From Phytoactinopolyspora alkaliphila (GTDB lineage Bacteria; Actinomycetota; Actinomycetes; Jiangellales; Jiangellaceae), in NCBI RefSeq assembly GCF_010550695.1, contig NZ_JAAGOB010000005.1, positions 245,547 through 309,546 on the forward strand: DNA of 64,000 nucleotides, written 5' to 3'. A model generated the notes under the pieces. It ran no database searches and had not been told where the DNA came from. It was given only the letters and a program-made list of their open reading frames with translations. The position numbers and the translations under genes were made by a program. Positions 33,811-41,246 of this stretch are shown here, piece after piece. Each line of letters begins with the position of its first letter. Position 1 is the first letter of the stretch.

Positions 33811-35445
33811 ATGAAGGTGCTCGGCATCAACGCCATCTTCCACGACCCGGCGGCGGCGCTCGTCATCGACGGGGAGACGGTAGCGGCAGCCGAAGAAGAA
33901 CGCTTCAGCCGCCGCAAACACGGAAAGCGGCCGGTCCCGTTCTCGGCTTGGGAACTGCCGGAGCAAGCGGCTCGGTGGTGCCTCGGGGTCGCCGGGCTGG
34001 AGCCGTCGCAGCTCGACGCTGTCGGATACTCCTTCGACCCGGAACTGGCCAAACCGGCCGAAGAGATGGGGCTCGGCGACCCCTGGGACTACTTGCGGCG
34101 GATGTATGCCGAGGCTGCCCCCCGGTTCCTCGCCACCGCGCTGCCCGGCCTCGACCCCGCCGACGTCCACTACGTTCCTCACCACGTCGCGCACGCCGCA
34201 TCGGCGGGCCTAGCCACACCGCTCGGGAGCAACGACGTCCTCGTGCTGGACGGACGAGGGGAGAGCGCTAGTCATCTGGCCGGGCAATATGACGACTCGG
34301 GCGCGCTGAAGGTCCTGGCCGCACAGGAGCTTCCGCACTCGCTCGGGCTGATGTACGAGGACATGACTCAGCATCTGGGATTCCTGCGCAGCAGCGACGA
34401 GTACAAGGTGATGGCGATGGCGTCGTACGGCCGTCCCAGGTTCGTGGATGTGATCCGGTCCGCCGTCTACGCCACCGGCGATGGCGGCTTCCGCACCGAG
34501 CCGGTCGACTGGGCATCCTTGGCACCCGCCCGCCGGCCCGGGGAGGAATGGACGGGCGACCATGCGGATCTCGCCGCCAGCGTCCAGCAGCGGCTCGAGG
34601 AGGTCCTCGTCGAGCTGGCCGGCTGGCTGCGAGCGAACACCGGCGGCAGCACGCTCACCATGGCGGGCGGGGTCGCCCTCAACTGCGTCGCGAACACGGT
34701 CATCGCCCAGCACAGTGGATACGACCGGGTATGGATACAGCCGGCCGCAGGGGACGCCGGCACCGCGCTCGGTTCCGCCCTCCACCTGGCGCAGCGCAAC
34801 GGCGACGGCGTCCGGCCGATGCGCGGTGCGGACCTCGGCCGGTCATGGACCGACGCGGAGCTGGAGGAGCAGCTGACGACGGCGAAGCTGCCCTACGAAA
34901 GACCGGCGGACGTCGCCGAGACCGCGGCCGAGTGCCTGGCCGGCAACGGCCTGGTGGCCTGGTTCCACGGCCGCAGCGAATACGGCCCGCGTGCGCTCGG
35001 GTACCGGTCGCTGCTGGCCCACCCCGGCCATCTGGAGAACATCAGCCGGCTCAACGACGTCAAGGGCCGTGAGCAGTTCCGTCCGGTGGCACCCATGGTG
35101 CGAGCGGAGCGTGCCGCCGAGCTGTTTTCCCGCGGTCCGCTTCCCTCTCCGTACATGCTGTTCACCCATGACGTGTCCGCCGAGTGGCGGGACCGGGTCC
35201 CTGCCGCCGTCCACGTGGACGGCACCGCCCGGATCCAGACGGTCGACGAGTCCGACCACCCGCTGATGGCGCGCGTACTGAACAGCTTCGAGCTCCGCAC
35301 AGGTCTGCCGGTGCTGATCAACACCAGCTTGAACACCGCCGGGCGGCCCATGGTCGACTCTCCCCGGGACGCGCTGGAGTGCTTCGGCTCCACGCCGGTG
35401 GACATGCTGGTTCTCGGCCCGTTCGTTGTGCGCCGCCCGGTCTGA
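33811..35445 (+). CDS. NodU/CmcH-family O-carbamoyltransferase
   Basis: 544 aa, full length. It transfers a carbamoyl group from carbamoyl phosphate via carbamoyl-AMP to a sugar hydroxyl. The Kae1-like N-terminal domain has VLGINAIFHDPAAALVIDGE, EEERFSRRKH and the metal site VPHHVAHAASA, plus SDEYKVMAMASYG; the C-terminal domain has the FHGRSEYGPRALGYRS and VLINTSLNTAGRPMV signatures. In Pseudomonas the relative WapO carbamoylates core heptose; with GT9 and GmhA/HldE genes alongside, a carbamoylated heptose is the natural inference. GAGGAGG lies seven bases before the ATG. Confidence 0.93.
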   Translation: MKVLGINAIFHDPAAALVIDGETVAAAEEERFSRRKHGKRPVPFSAWELPEQAARWCLGVAGLEPSQLDAVGYSFDPELAKPAEEMGLGDPWDYLRRMYAEAAPRFLATALPGLDPADVHYVPHHVAHAASAGLATPLGSNDVLVLDGRGESASHLAGQYDDSGALKVLAAQELPHSLGLMYEDMTQHLGFLRSSDEYKVMAMASYGRPRFVDVIRSAVYATGDGGFRTEPVDWASLAPARRPGEEWTGDHADLAASVQQRLEEVLVELAGWLRANTGGSTLTMAGGVALNCVANTVIAQHSGYDRVWIQPAAGDAGTALGSALHLAQRNGDGVRPMRGADLGRSWTDAELEEQLTTAKLPYERPADVAETAAECLAGNGLVAWFHGRSEYGPRALGYRSLLAHPGHLENISRLNDVKGREQFRPVAPMVRAERAAELFSRGPLPSPYMLFTHDVSAEWRDRVPAAVHVDGTARIQTVDESDHPLMARVLNSFELRTGLPVLINTSLNTAGRPMVDSPRDALECFGSTPVDMLVLGPFVVRRPV

Positions 35446-35452
35446 GCCGGCG

Positions 35453-36901
35453 ATGACCATCAGTCCCACCGACGTCTCCACCACCATCCCGACCACCGTG
35501 GTGGTGCCCACAGTCGGCCGGCCCAGCCTGCACGTGCTCCTGGAGCGGCTTCGCACGTGCCCCGGCCCCAGACCCGCCGGAATCCTCGTCCTTGAGGACA
35601 CGGAACGCGCCGGCCCGGCTGCTACGCGTAACCGAGGCTGGCGACTGGCGCGGACCCCGTGGGTGAGCTTCCTCGACGACGACGTGGTGCCGGATGCCGA
35701 CTGGCTCTACCGCCTTCAGCAGGACATCGACGCCGCGGAGGACGACGTCGTCGGTATCCAGGGACAGGTGACCGTGCCGCTGTCCCCGGACCGGCGGCCC
35801 ACAGACTGGGAGCGTGCCACCGCGGGCCTGCAGGACGCGGCCTGGATCACCGCCGACATGACCTATCGGCGCTCCGCACTGGCCGCTGTCGGAGGCTTCG
35901 ACGAGCGGTTCCGCCGGGCCTTCCGGGAGGATGCCGACCTCGCGTTGCGGCTCATGCAGCGTGGCCGGATGATCAGGGGCCGCCGGCAGGTCGCCCATCC
36001 CGTGCGGCCCGCGGGCTTCTGGGTCAGTGTCCGCACCCAGGCCGGCAACGCCGACGACGTCTTGATGCGCCGTCTGCACGGACCCGGTTGGCGAACCCGA
36101 GCCGCGGCCGGCCGCGGCCGTCGTCGTCGGCACCTGGCCGTTACGGCCTGCGGTGTGGCGGGCTTGGCTCTGGCCGTCCTGGGCCACCGGCGGGCTGCGG
36201 CGGCCGCGGCGACCGCCTGGCTGGCCGGCACGGCGGAGTTCGCGGCCGCCCGTATCGCGCCTGGTCCGCGGACCGCGGCGGAGATCACCCGGATGCTCGT
36301 CACCAGCGCGCTCATTCCCCCGGCGGCGACGGTGCATACCGTGCGGGGGCTCATTCGGCACCGGCAGGTGCCGGCCTGGGCGGGCGTGCCGGAGCTGGTG
36401 CTCTTCGACCGCGACGGCACCCTGGTGCGCAACGTGCCCTACAACGGTGACCCCCGGGTGGTGGAGCCTGTGCCCGGCGCGGCTGTCGCGCTGACCCGGC
36501 TGCGCTCGGCCGGAATCCGCGTGGGCGTCGTCACGAATCAGTCCGGCATCGCCTCTGGACGCCTCACACGGGACGAGGTGGAGCGGGTGAACGAACGTGT
36601 CGATCAGCTGCTCGGGCCGTTCGACGTCTGGCGGGTCTGCCCACACGGCCCGGACGAGGGATGCGGCTGCCGCAAACCCGCGCCCGGGATGGTGAGTTCA
36701 GCCTGTGCCGAGCTGGGCATCGACCCTTCGCGATGCGCGGTGATCGGCGACATCGGGTCCGACGTGGCGGCGGCGGAAGCCGCGGGTGCCTCTGGTGTCC
36801 TGGTCCCGACGGAGGAGACCCGCCCGGCCGAGATCGGCGCTGCCTCCCGGATCGCCACCGACGTGCCCGCAGCCGTGGATGCGCTAATGCGGGGCTACTG
36901 A
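35453..36901 (+). CDS. Fusion of GT2 glycosyltransferase and GmhB-type heptose-bisphosphate phosphatase
   Basis: 482 aa. Residues 8-225: GT2 domain (TVVVPTVGRPSLHVLLERL, DDD metal site FLDDDVVPDADW, FREDADLALRLMQRGR). Residues about 225-315: Arg-rich linker with hydrophobic helices. Residues about 318-480: HAD phosphatase of the HisB-N/GmhB class, with nucleophile motif FDRDGTLVRN, VVTNQSGIASG, the zinc loop CPHGPDEGCGCRKPAPGM and GDIGSDVAAAEAAGA. GmhB removes the 7-phosphate of heptose 1,7-bisphosphate, the step between the two HldE activities. The pathway in this cluster is thus complete. It lies 7 bases after the carbamoyltransferase. Confidence 0.9.
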   Translation: MTISPTDVSTTIPTTVVVPTVGRPSLHVLLERLRTCPGPRPAGILVLEDTERAGPAATRNRGWRLARTPWVSFLDDDVVPDADWLYRLQQDIDAAEDDVVGIQGQVTVPLSPDRRPTDWERATAGLQDAAWITADMTYRRSALAAVGGFDERFRRAFREDADLALRLMQRGRMIRGRRQVAHPVRPAGFWVSVRTQAGNADDVLMRRLHGPGWRTRAAAGRGRRRRHLAVTACGVAGLALAVLGHRRAAAAAATAWLAGTAEFAAARIAPGPRTAAEITRMLVTSALIPPAATVHTVRGLIRHRQVPAWAGVPELVLFDRDGTLVRNVPYNGDPRVVEPVPGAAVALTRLRSAGIRVGVVTNQSGIASGRLTRDEVERVNERVDQLLGPFDVWRVCPHGPDEGCGCRKPAPGMVSSACAELGIDPSRCAVIGDIGSDVAAAEAAGASGVLVPTEETRPAEIGAASRIATDVPAAVDALMRGY

Positions 36902-36914
36902 CGGACCGGCCGCC

Positions 36915-37211
36915 TCAGGGGATGTCGGGCCGCTCCGACTCCGGTGCCCGCATAGTCGGCTCGGAGTCCTGATCGTCGTGCTCAGCATCCTGTGCCGTGT
37001 CGTCACCGGCATCGCGGCCGGTACCCTCGGTGCCGCCGTCGAGGTCCTCGGCGTCGGGACGGCGTAACTCGCCACCGGCATCCTGCACGAGTTCGGTCTC
37101 GTCGGCACCGGCGTGCATACGTGTCTCATCCGGCACGGAGTTCACCGCCGAGGCACGTGCGCGCTCCTCCGGCGTCGTGCGCCGTTGCGGGTCGTTGCCT
37201 TCTCCAGCCAT
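36915..37211 (-). CDS. Small acidic hypothetical protein
   Basis: 98 aa from the ATG at 37211 (MAGEGNDPQRRTTPEERARA). It is very hydrophilic, rich in Asp, Glu, Gly and Arg, with no membrane segment or recognisable domain and is probably disordered. Codon third-position bias favours a real gene, and the convergent GT2-GmhB gene ends 13 bases away. Function unknown; a stress-related small protein would fit the promoters around it but that is speculation. The gap 37212-37450 holds its promoter (not identified) and the transketolase promoter. Confidence 0.55.
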   Translation of the reverse strand: MAGEGNDPQRRTTPEERARASAVNSVPDETRMHAGADETELVQDAGGELRRPDAEDLDGGTEGTGRDAGDDTAQDAEHDDQDSEPTMRAPESERPDIP

Positions 37212-37384
37212 GACGTACCTCTCATTCTGCAACCGTTCCCGGAGCACGGGCCCGAACGGTTCCGGCCCGGACGTGCCGGCGACGTGTGTCGCCCGCTCAC
37301 TACCCGGACCGCTGATCGGCAAACGGCAAGCACTCAACCCCGGCAGTCAGGTCAAGCCGGCCCTGCGCCCCTGGCCACCGCTCG

Positions 37385-37409
37385 GTTTGGCTGCTCGTTC
37401 TCCGGGTAG
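37385..37409 (+). promoter_or_regulatory. Sigma-B/sigma-F-like promoter upstream of transketolase
   Basis: GTTT (37385-37388), 15 bases, GGGTAG (37404-37409), five of six matches to GGGTAY. It lies 41 bases from the ATG at 37451. The spacer carries GTTCTCC, also found in the other elements of the cluster. Confidence 0.55.
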
Positions 37410-37450
37410 TGGCAGCACGAACCACCGGACGTCGAGCAAGGGAATCCGCC

Positions 37451-39331
37451 ATGAACGACGACGGAGATCGTGCCATGACAGGACAGAACGTCAGCCAGGC
37501 CGTCCACATCGGTGAACTGGGCGACCAGCTGAGGGTCGATGCGATCCGCTGCTCCGCCGCGTCCGGCTCGGGGCACCCGACATCGTCGATGTCGGCCGCG
37601 GACCTGATGGCGACGCTCTTCACCCGCCATCTGCGCTACGACTTCGACGATCCGAGCAACCCGCACAATGATCATCTGATCTTCTCCAAGGGACACGCGT
37701 CGCCGCTTCTTTACGCGTTGTACAAGGCTGCCGGTGCGATCACCGACGAAGAACTGCTCTCCTTCCGCACCCTGGGGAGCCGGATGGAAGGGCATCCGAC
37801 ACCGCGCTTGCCATGGGTGGACGTCGCCACCGGCTCGCTGGGCCAGGGACTGCCGTTCGGCGTCGGTATCGCCCTGGCCGGAAAGCTCCTGGATCGCCTT
37901 CCCTATCGGGTGTGGGTCCTGTGCGGTGACAGCGAGCTGGCCGAGGGATCGATATGGGAGGCCTGCGAGCACGCCGGGTACGAGAAACTGGCCAACCTCG
38001 TCGCCATCGTCGACGTCAACCGGCTGGGCCAGCGTGGCCCGACCCGGCACGGGTGGGACACGGGCGCCTACGCGCGGCGGATGCAGGCGTTCGACTGGAA
38101 CACCATCGAGATCGACGGCCACGACATCGACCAGATCGACAGTGCCTACGCTGCCGCCGCAGCATCCGACCGGCCGACCGCCATCCTGGCGCGGACGACC
38201 AAAGGCGCGGGCGTCGAAGCCGTCGCGGATCGCGAAGAGCAGCACGGGAAGCCGCTGGCCGACGCCGACGACGCCATCGATGAACTCGGCGGCGTGCGCA
38301 ACGTGCGGATCGATGTGCGCCCGCCGGCGAACGAGACCGAGCCGTACCAGTTCGGCGAGCCGAGCCCTTTGCGGCTCTCCGAATACAAGGTCGGCGACAG
38401 CGTGGCCACCCGGAACGCCTTCGGCGAAGCCCTCGCCGCGCTCGGTGCGGCCCGGCCGGACGTCGTGGGGCTCGACGCCGAGGTGGGTGACTCGACCCGA
38501 ATGCAGAAGTTCGCCGATGCCCATCCGGAGCGCTTCTTCCAGTGCTACATCGCCGAGCAGCAGATGATCGCGGCGGCCGTCGGCATGGGCGTTCGCGGCT
38601 GGACTCCTTACGCCGCCACCTTCGCCGCGTTCCTGACCCGCGCTTATGACTTCGTCCGGATGGCCGCGGTGAGCGGTGCCGAGTTGCGGCTCGTGGGCTC
38701 GCACGCGGGTGTGGCGATCGGCCAGGACGGGCCCTCTCAGATGGGGCTGGAGGACCTTGCGGCGTTCCGGGCGGTACACCGCAGTGTGGTGCTCTATCCC
38801 TGCGACGCGAATCAGACCGCGGCTCTGGTGGCGGCGATGGCCGACTATCCCGGCATTGCGTACTTGCGGACCAGTCGCGGCGACACGCCCGTCATCTACG
38901 GCCCGGGGGAGGAGTTCTCGATCGCCGGCAGCCGTGTGCTGCGCTCATCGGCGCAGGACGACGTGACCATCATCGCCGCGGGCGTCACGGTGCACGAGGC
39001 GTTGACGGCGGCCGACCAGCTCGGTCAGGACGGCATCAGCGCGAGGGTGATCGATCTCTACTCCGTCAAACCCGTGGACGCTCAGACGGTACGCGACGCG
39101 GCGCGCGACACCGGGCGGATCGTGACGGTGGAGGACCACTGGCCTCAGGGCGGGGTTGGCGACGCCGTGCTGGACGTCTTCGCCCAGGGAGCCGAGGGAC
39201 CCATGCCCCAGGTGCTCAAACTGGCCGTGCACGGCATGCCGGCCTCGGCTACACCCGAGGAACAGTTGCGCACGGCCGGCATCGACCATCAGGCCGTCAC
39301 CGAGGCTGTCCGCTCCCTTCTGCGGAGGTAG
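37451..39331 (+). CDS. Transketolase
   Basis: 626 aa, slightly shorter than housekeeping transketolases. Thiamine-diphosphate enzyme moving two-carbon ketol units; one product is sedoheptulose 7-phosphate, the GmhA substrate. Seen: GSGHPTSSMSAADLMATLF, FSKGHASPLLYALY, the TPP/Mg2+ motif as GDSELAEGSIWEACEHAGYE rather than the usual GDG, VDVNRLGQ, and IAEQQM with the cofactor-activating Glu. The ATG at 37451 has AAGGGA nine bases upstream. Its own sigma-B-like promoter and its place beside the heptose genes suggest it feeds them. The 3' end overlaps the convergent gene by 35 bases. A close paralog starts at 63416. Confidence 0.93.
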   Translation: MNDDGDRAMTGQNVSQAVHIGELGDQLRVDAIRCSAASGSGHPTSSMSAADLMATLFTRHLRYDFDDPSNPHNDHLIFSKGHASPLLYALYKAAGAITDEELLSFRTLGSRMEGHPTPRLPWVDVATGSLGQGLPFGVGIALAGKLLDRLPYRVWVLCGDSELAEGSIWEACEHAGYEKLANLVAIVDVNRLGQRGPTRHGWDTGAYARRMQAFDWNTIEIDGHDIDQIDSAYAAAAASDRPTAILARTTKGAGVEAVADREEQHGKPLADADDAIDELGGVRNVRIDVRPPANETEPYQFGEPSPLRLSEYKVGDSVATRNAFGEALAALGAARPDVVGLDAEVGDSTRMQKFADAHPERFFQCYIAEQQMIAAAVGMGVRGWTPYAATFAAFLTRAYDFVRMAAVSGAELRLVGSHAGVAIGQDGPSQMGLEDLAAFRAVHRSVVLYPCDANQTAALVAAMADYPGIAYLRTSRGDTPVIYGPGEEFSIAGSRVLRSSAQDDVTIIAAGVTVHEALTAADQLGQDGISARVIDLYSVKPVDAQTVRDAARDTGRIVTVEDHWPQGGVGDAVLDVFAQGAEGPMPQVLKLAVHGMPASATPEEQLRTAGIDHQAVTEAVRSLLRR

Positions 39332-41246
39332 CGGACAGGATCTGTTCGCAGCCGAGCAGGAGGACGCCGGCGCTCCAGGCGTGGGACAAGGTGAGCAGCA
39401 TCCCCTTCGGCTGGAAGCAGGCCGTCTGGTAATACCGCTCGGTGACCATGCCGCGGTAGGAATTGACCTCGCCGTCCTCCCGGGCCACGAGCTGGCGGAA
39501 GCAGGCCAGAGCCTCTTCGGCCCGCTCACGGTAGTGCGGGTCCCCCGACGCCTCGGAGAGCTCGAGCAGTTCCATGGTGCAGATCAGCCCGTACGCGTGC
39601 AGGTGCTGGTTGGAGGGTGAGGCCTGGTCGGCGCCGCGGCTGGCGAACCCGTAGGCCCCGAGCATGCTCCGCGCCGGGAACGCGACGTTGTAGGTGTAGC
39701 GGAAGGTGAGCATCCAGTCGGCGGCCCGCCGGGCCAGCTCGAGCCAGCGGTCCTCGCCGGTGCGGCGGTGCAGGGCGATGTAGGCCATCACGGCCGCGTA
39801 ACCGTCCTCCGAGGTCGGCGCCAGGTCGACGTCCTCGGGCGCGCCGTGGATGAACTCGCGGTCGACGAACTGGGCGTAGTACTCGCCGGCTTTGACGGCG
39901 GCGTTCAGGTAGCCGCCGTCGTCGTCCAGCCGCTCCGCCTCGGCGAGCGCGGCCACCCAGGTGAGCCCGGACGCGCCGTCCCAGGACAGCATCCTGCCGT
40001 CCGCGGCATGGTGGATGGATCCGACGTTGCCGTCCGGCCGTTGCCGGGCGCTGATGACCTCGAGGTTGGAGCGCGCGGCGGTGGTCCACAAGGGGTGTGC
40101 GGCGCGTACGTCCGCGCCGAGCTCCAGTGCTCGCAGGAGGAACAGTGTCGCCTCGCCCAGGGTCCGCGCGTGGAGGCCGCCCTTCAGGGGGGTCCAGCTC
40201 TGCGCCCAGCCGGTGGAGCGGTACCAGGTGCCCCAGAACGTGCCGGAGGGGGAGAGATTGGAGCAGATGAAATCGATCACCCGCTCTGCCGCTGCACGCT
40301 GCTTGCCCGCCGCGTCCCCGCTCCGCCGCGCATGTCGGAGCAAGGCATACGCCCATGGGATGCCGCTGACCCAGCCGACGTGCATGGCCTGGCGGTCGAC
40401 GCGGCGGCCGTCCTGTCCGCTGACCTCCCGGTCGAAGCCCACCGTCTCCAGCAGGACGCCGGGGTCTGGATCGTAGTGCCAGCGGACCAGGCCTTCGGCG
40501 GCGATCTCGGCCGCCTCGGAGACCGATACCCATGGCTCGACCGGATGCACGGAGCGGTTGGTCTCGTAGACCTGCCGCAGCACCGGCGCGTAGGCGTGCC
40601 GGTCGGCGCCGACGTCGGCGACGGCAGCGTGCAGCCGCACCGTCTCGCCGCGTCTCCAGGTATAGCTGGCGGCATCGGGTGGCAGCGGCTCGGCCGATCC
40701 GTAGTACGTCACCGGAGCCTCCCGGAACGGGAAGACCACGTGTGCGCTGGCCACCGTTCCGGTGTGGGAGAGACCGACGCCGGAAGGCCCGCACGCGGAC
40801 TCCTCCGAGGTCAGCAGTGCCACTCCACGATCACGGTTCCAGACGAAGACCGCGGGGGTCGCGGCCCGATCGGCGCGGAAAGACCACGAGTCACTCACCA
40901 TGCCCTCGGGATCGTCGGCCCCGACCGCGAACCGCGGAAACCGGCGCTCGCACGCCTCCGGGCGGTTCTCACCGTAGAAGAGCCCGGGAATCAGCCACCA
41001 CGGATCGGGAGTGCCGTCCAGATCGAGGACCAGTCGCAGGTGACCGGAGAAAGGATCGTCCGCGGCGGTGGTGACGTCGAGGATGACGTCTCGCGGACGC
41101 TGTGCGCCCGCCTCTTTGACGGCCGCGGCGATCTGGAACGGCCCTACGTCAACGGCGGTGACGGCCTCGCCGGAGGGTATCGGCGTCGCCGCCACCACCG
41201 TGCCGGTCGCGTCGAGGACCTCCAGGCGCAGCCCGGCGAAGGTCAC
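39297..41246 (-). CDS. Large enzyme with predicted (alpha/alpha)6-barrel domain, unassigned
   Basis: 649 aa, no signal peptide. I do not recognise the family. An N-terminal beta domain (about 1-215; LRLVLDLDGTPDPWWLIPGL, then FYGENRP) precedes a helical domain (about 240-640) with repeating hairpins typical of six-hairpin glycosidases: WRHYD-like, STGWAQSWTPLKGGLHARTL, SWDGASGLTWVAALAEAERL, TSEDGYAAVMAYIALHRRTG and FQPKGMLLTLSHAWSAG. It is most likely a glycoside hydrolase or lyase. The GTG at 41246 overlaps the GH38 stop (GTGA), so it is the last gene of the GH38 operon and should act on the same glycan. Confidence 0.72.
   Translation of the reverse strand: MTFAGLRLEVLDATGTVVAATPIPSGEAVTAVDVGPFQIAAAVKEAGAQRPRDVILDVTTAADDPFSGHLRLVLDLDGTPDPWWLIPGLFYGENRPEACERRFPRFAVGADDPEGMVSDSWSFRADRAATPAVFVWNRDRGVALLTSEESACGPSGVGLSHTGTVASAHVVFPFREAPVTYYGSAEPLPPDAASYTWRRGETVRLHAAVADVGADRHAYAPVLRQVYETNRSVHPVEPWVSVSEAAEIAAEGLVRWHYDPDPGVLLETVGFDREVSGQDGRRVDRQAMHVGWVSGIPWAYALLRHARRSGDAAGKQRAAAERVIDFICSNLSPSGTFWGTWYRSTGWAQSWTPLKGGLHARTLGEATLFLLRALELGADVRAAHPLWTTAARSNLEVISARQRPDGNVGSIHHAADGRMLSWDGASGLTWVAALAEAERLDDDGGYLNAAVKAGEYYAQFVDREFIHGAPEDVDLAPTSEDGYAAVMAYIALHRRTGEDRWLELARRAADWMLTFRYTYNVAFPARSMLGAYGFASRGADQASPSNQHLHAYGLICTMELLELSEASGDPHYRERAEEALACFRQLVAREDGEVNSYRGMVTERYYQTACFQPKGMLLTLSHAWSAGVLLLGCEQILSATSAEGSGQPR

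Noticed and set aside
24632-39331. Aminoglycoside or septacidin-type antibiotic cluster using heptose
   Set aside because: No aminotransferase, deoxysugar, resistance, nucleoside or scaffold genes are present; the GT-rich content fits a glycoconjugate better. It cannot be fully excluded.
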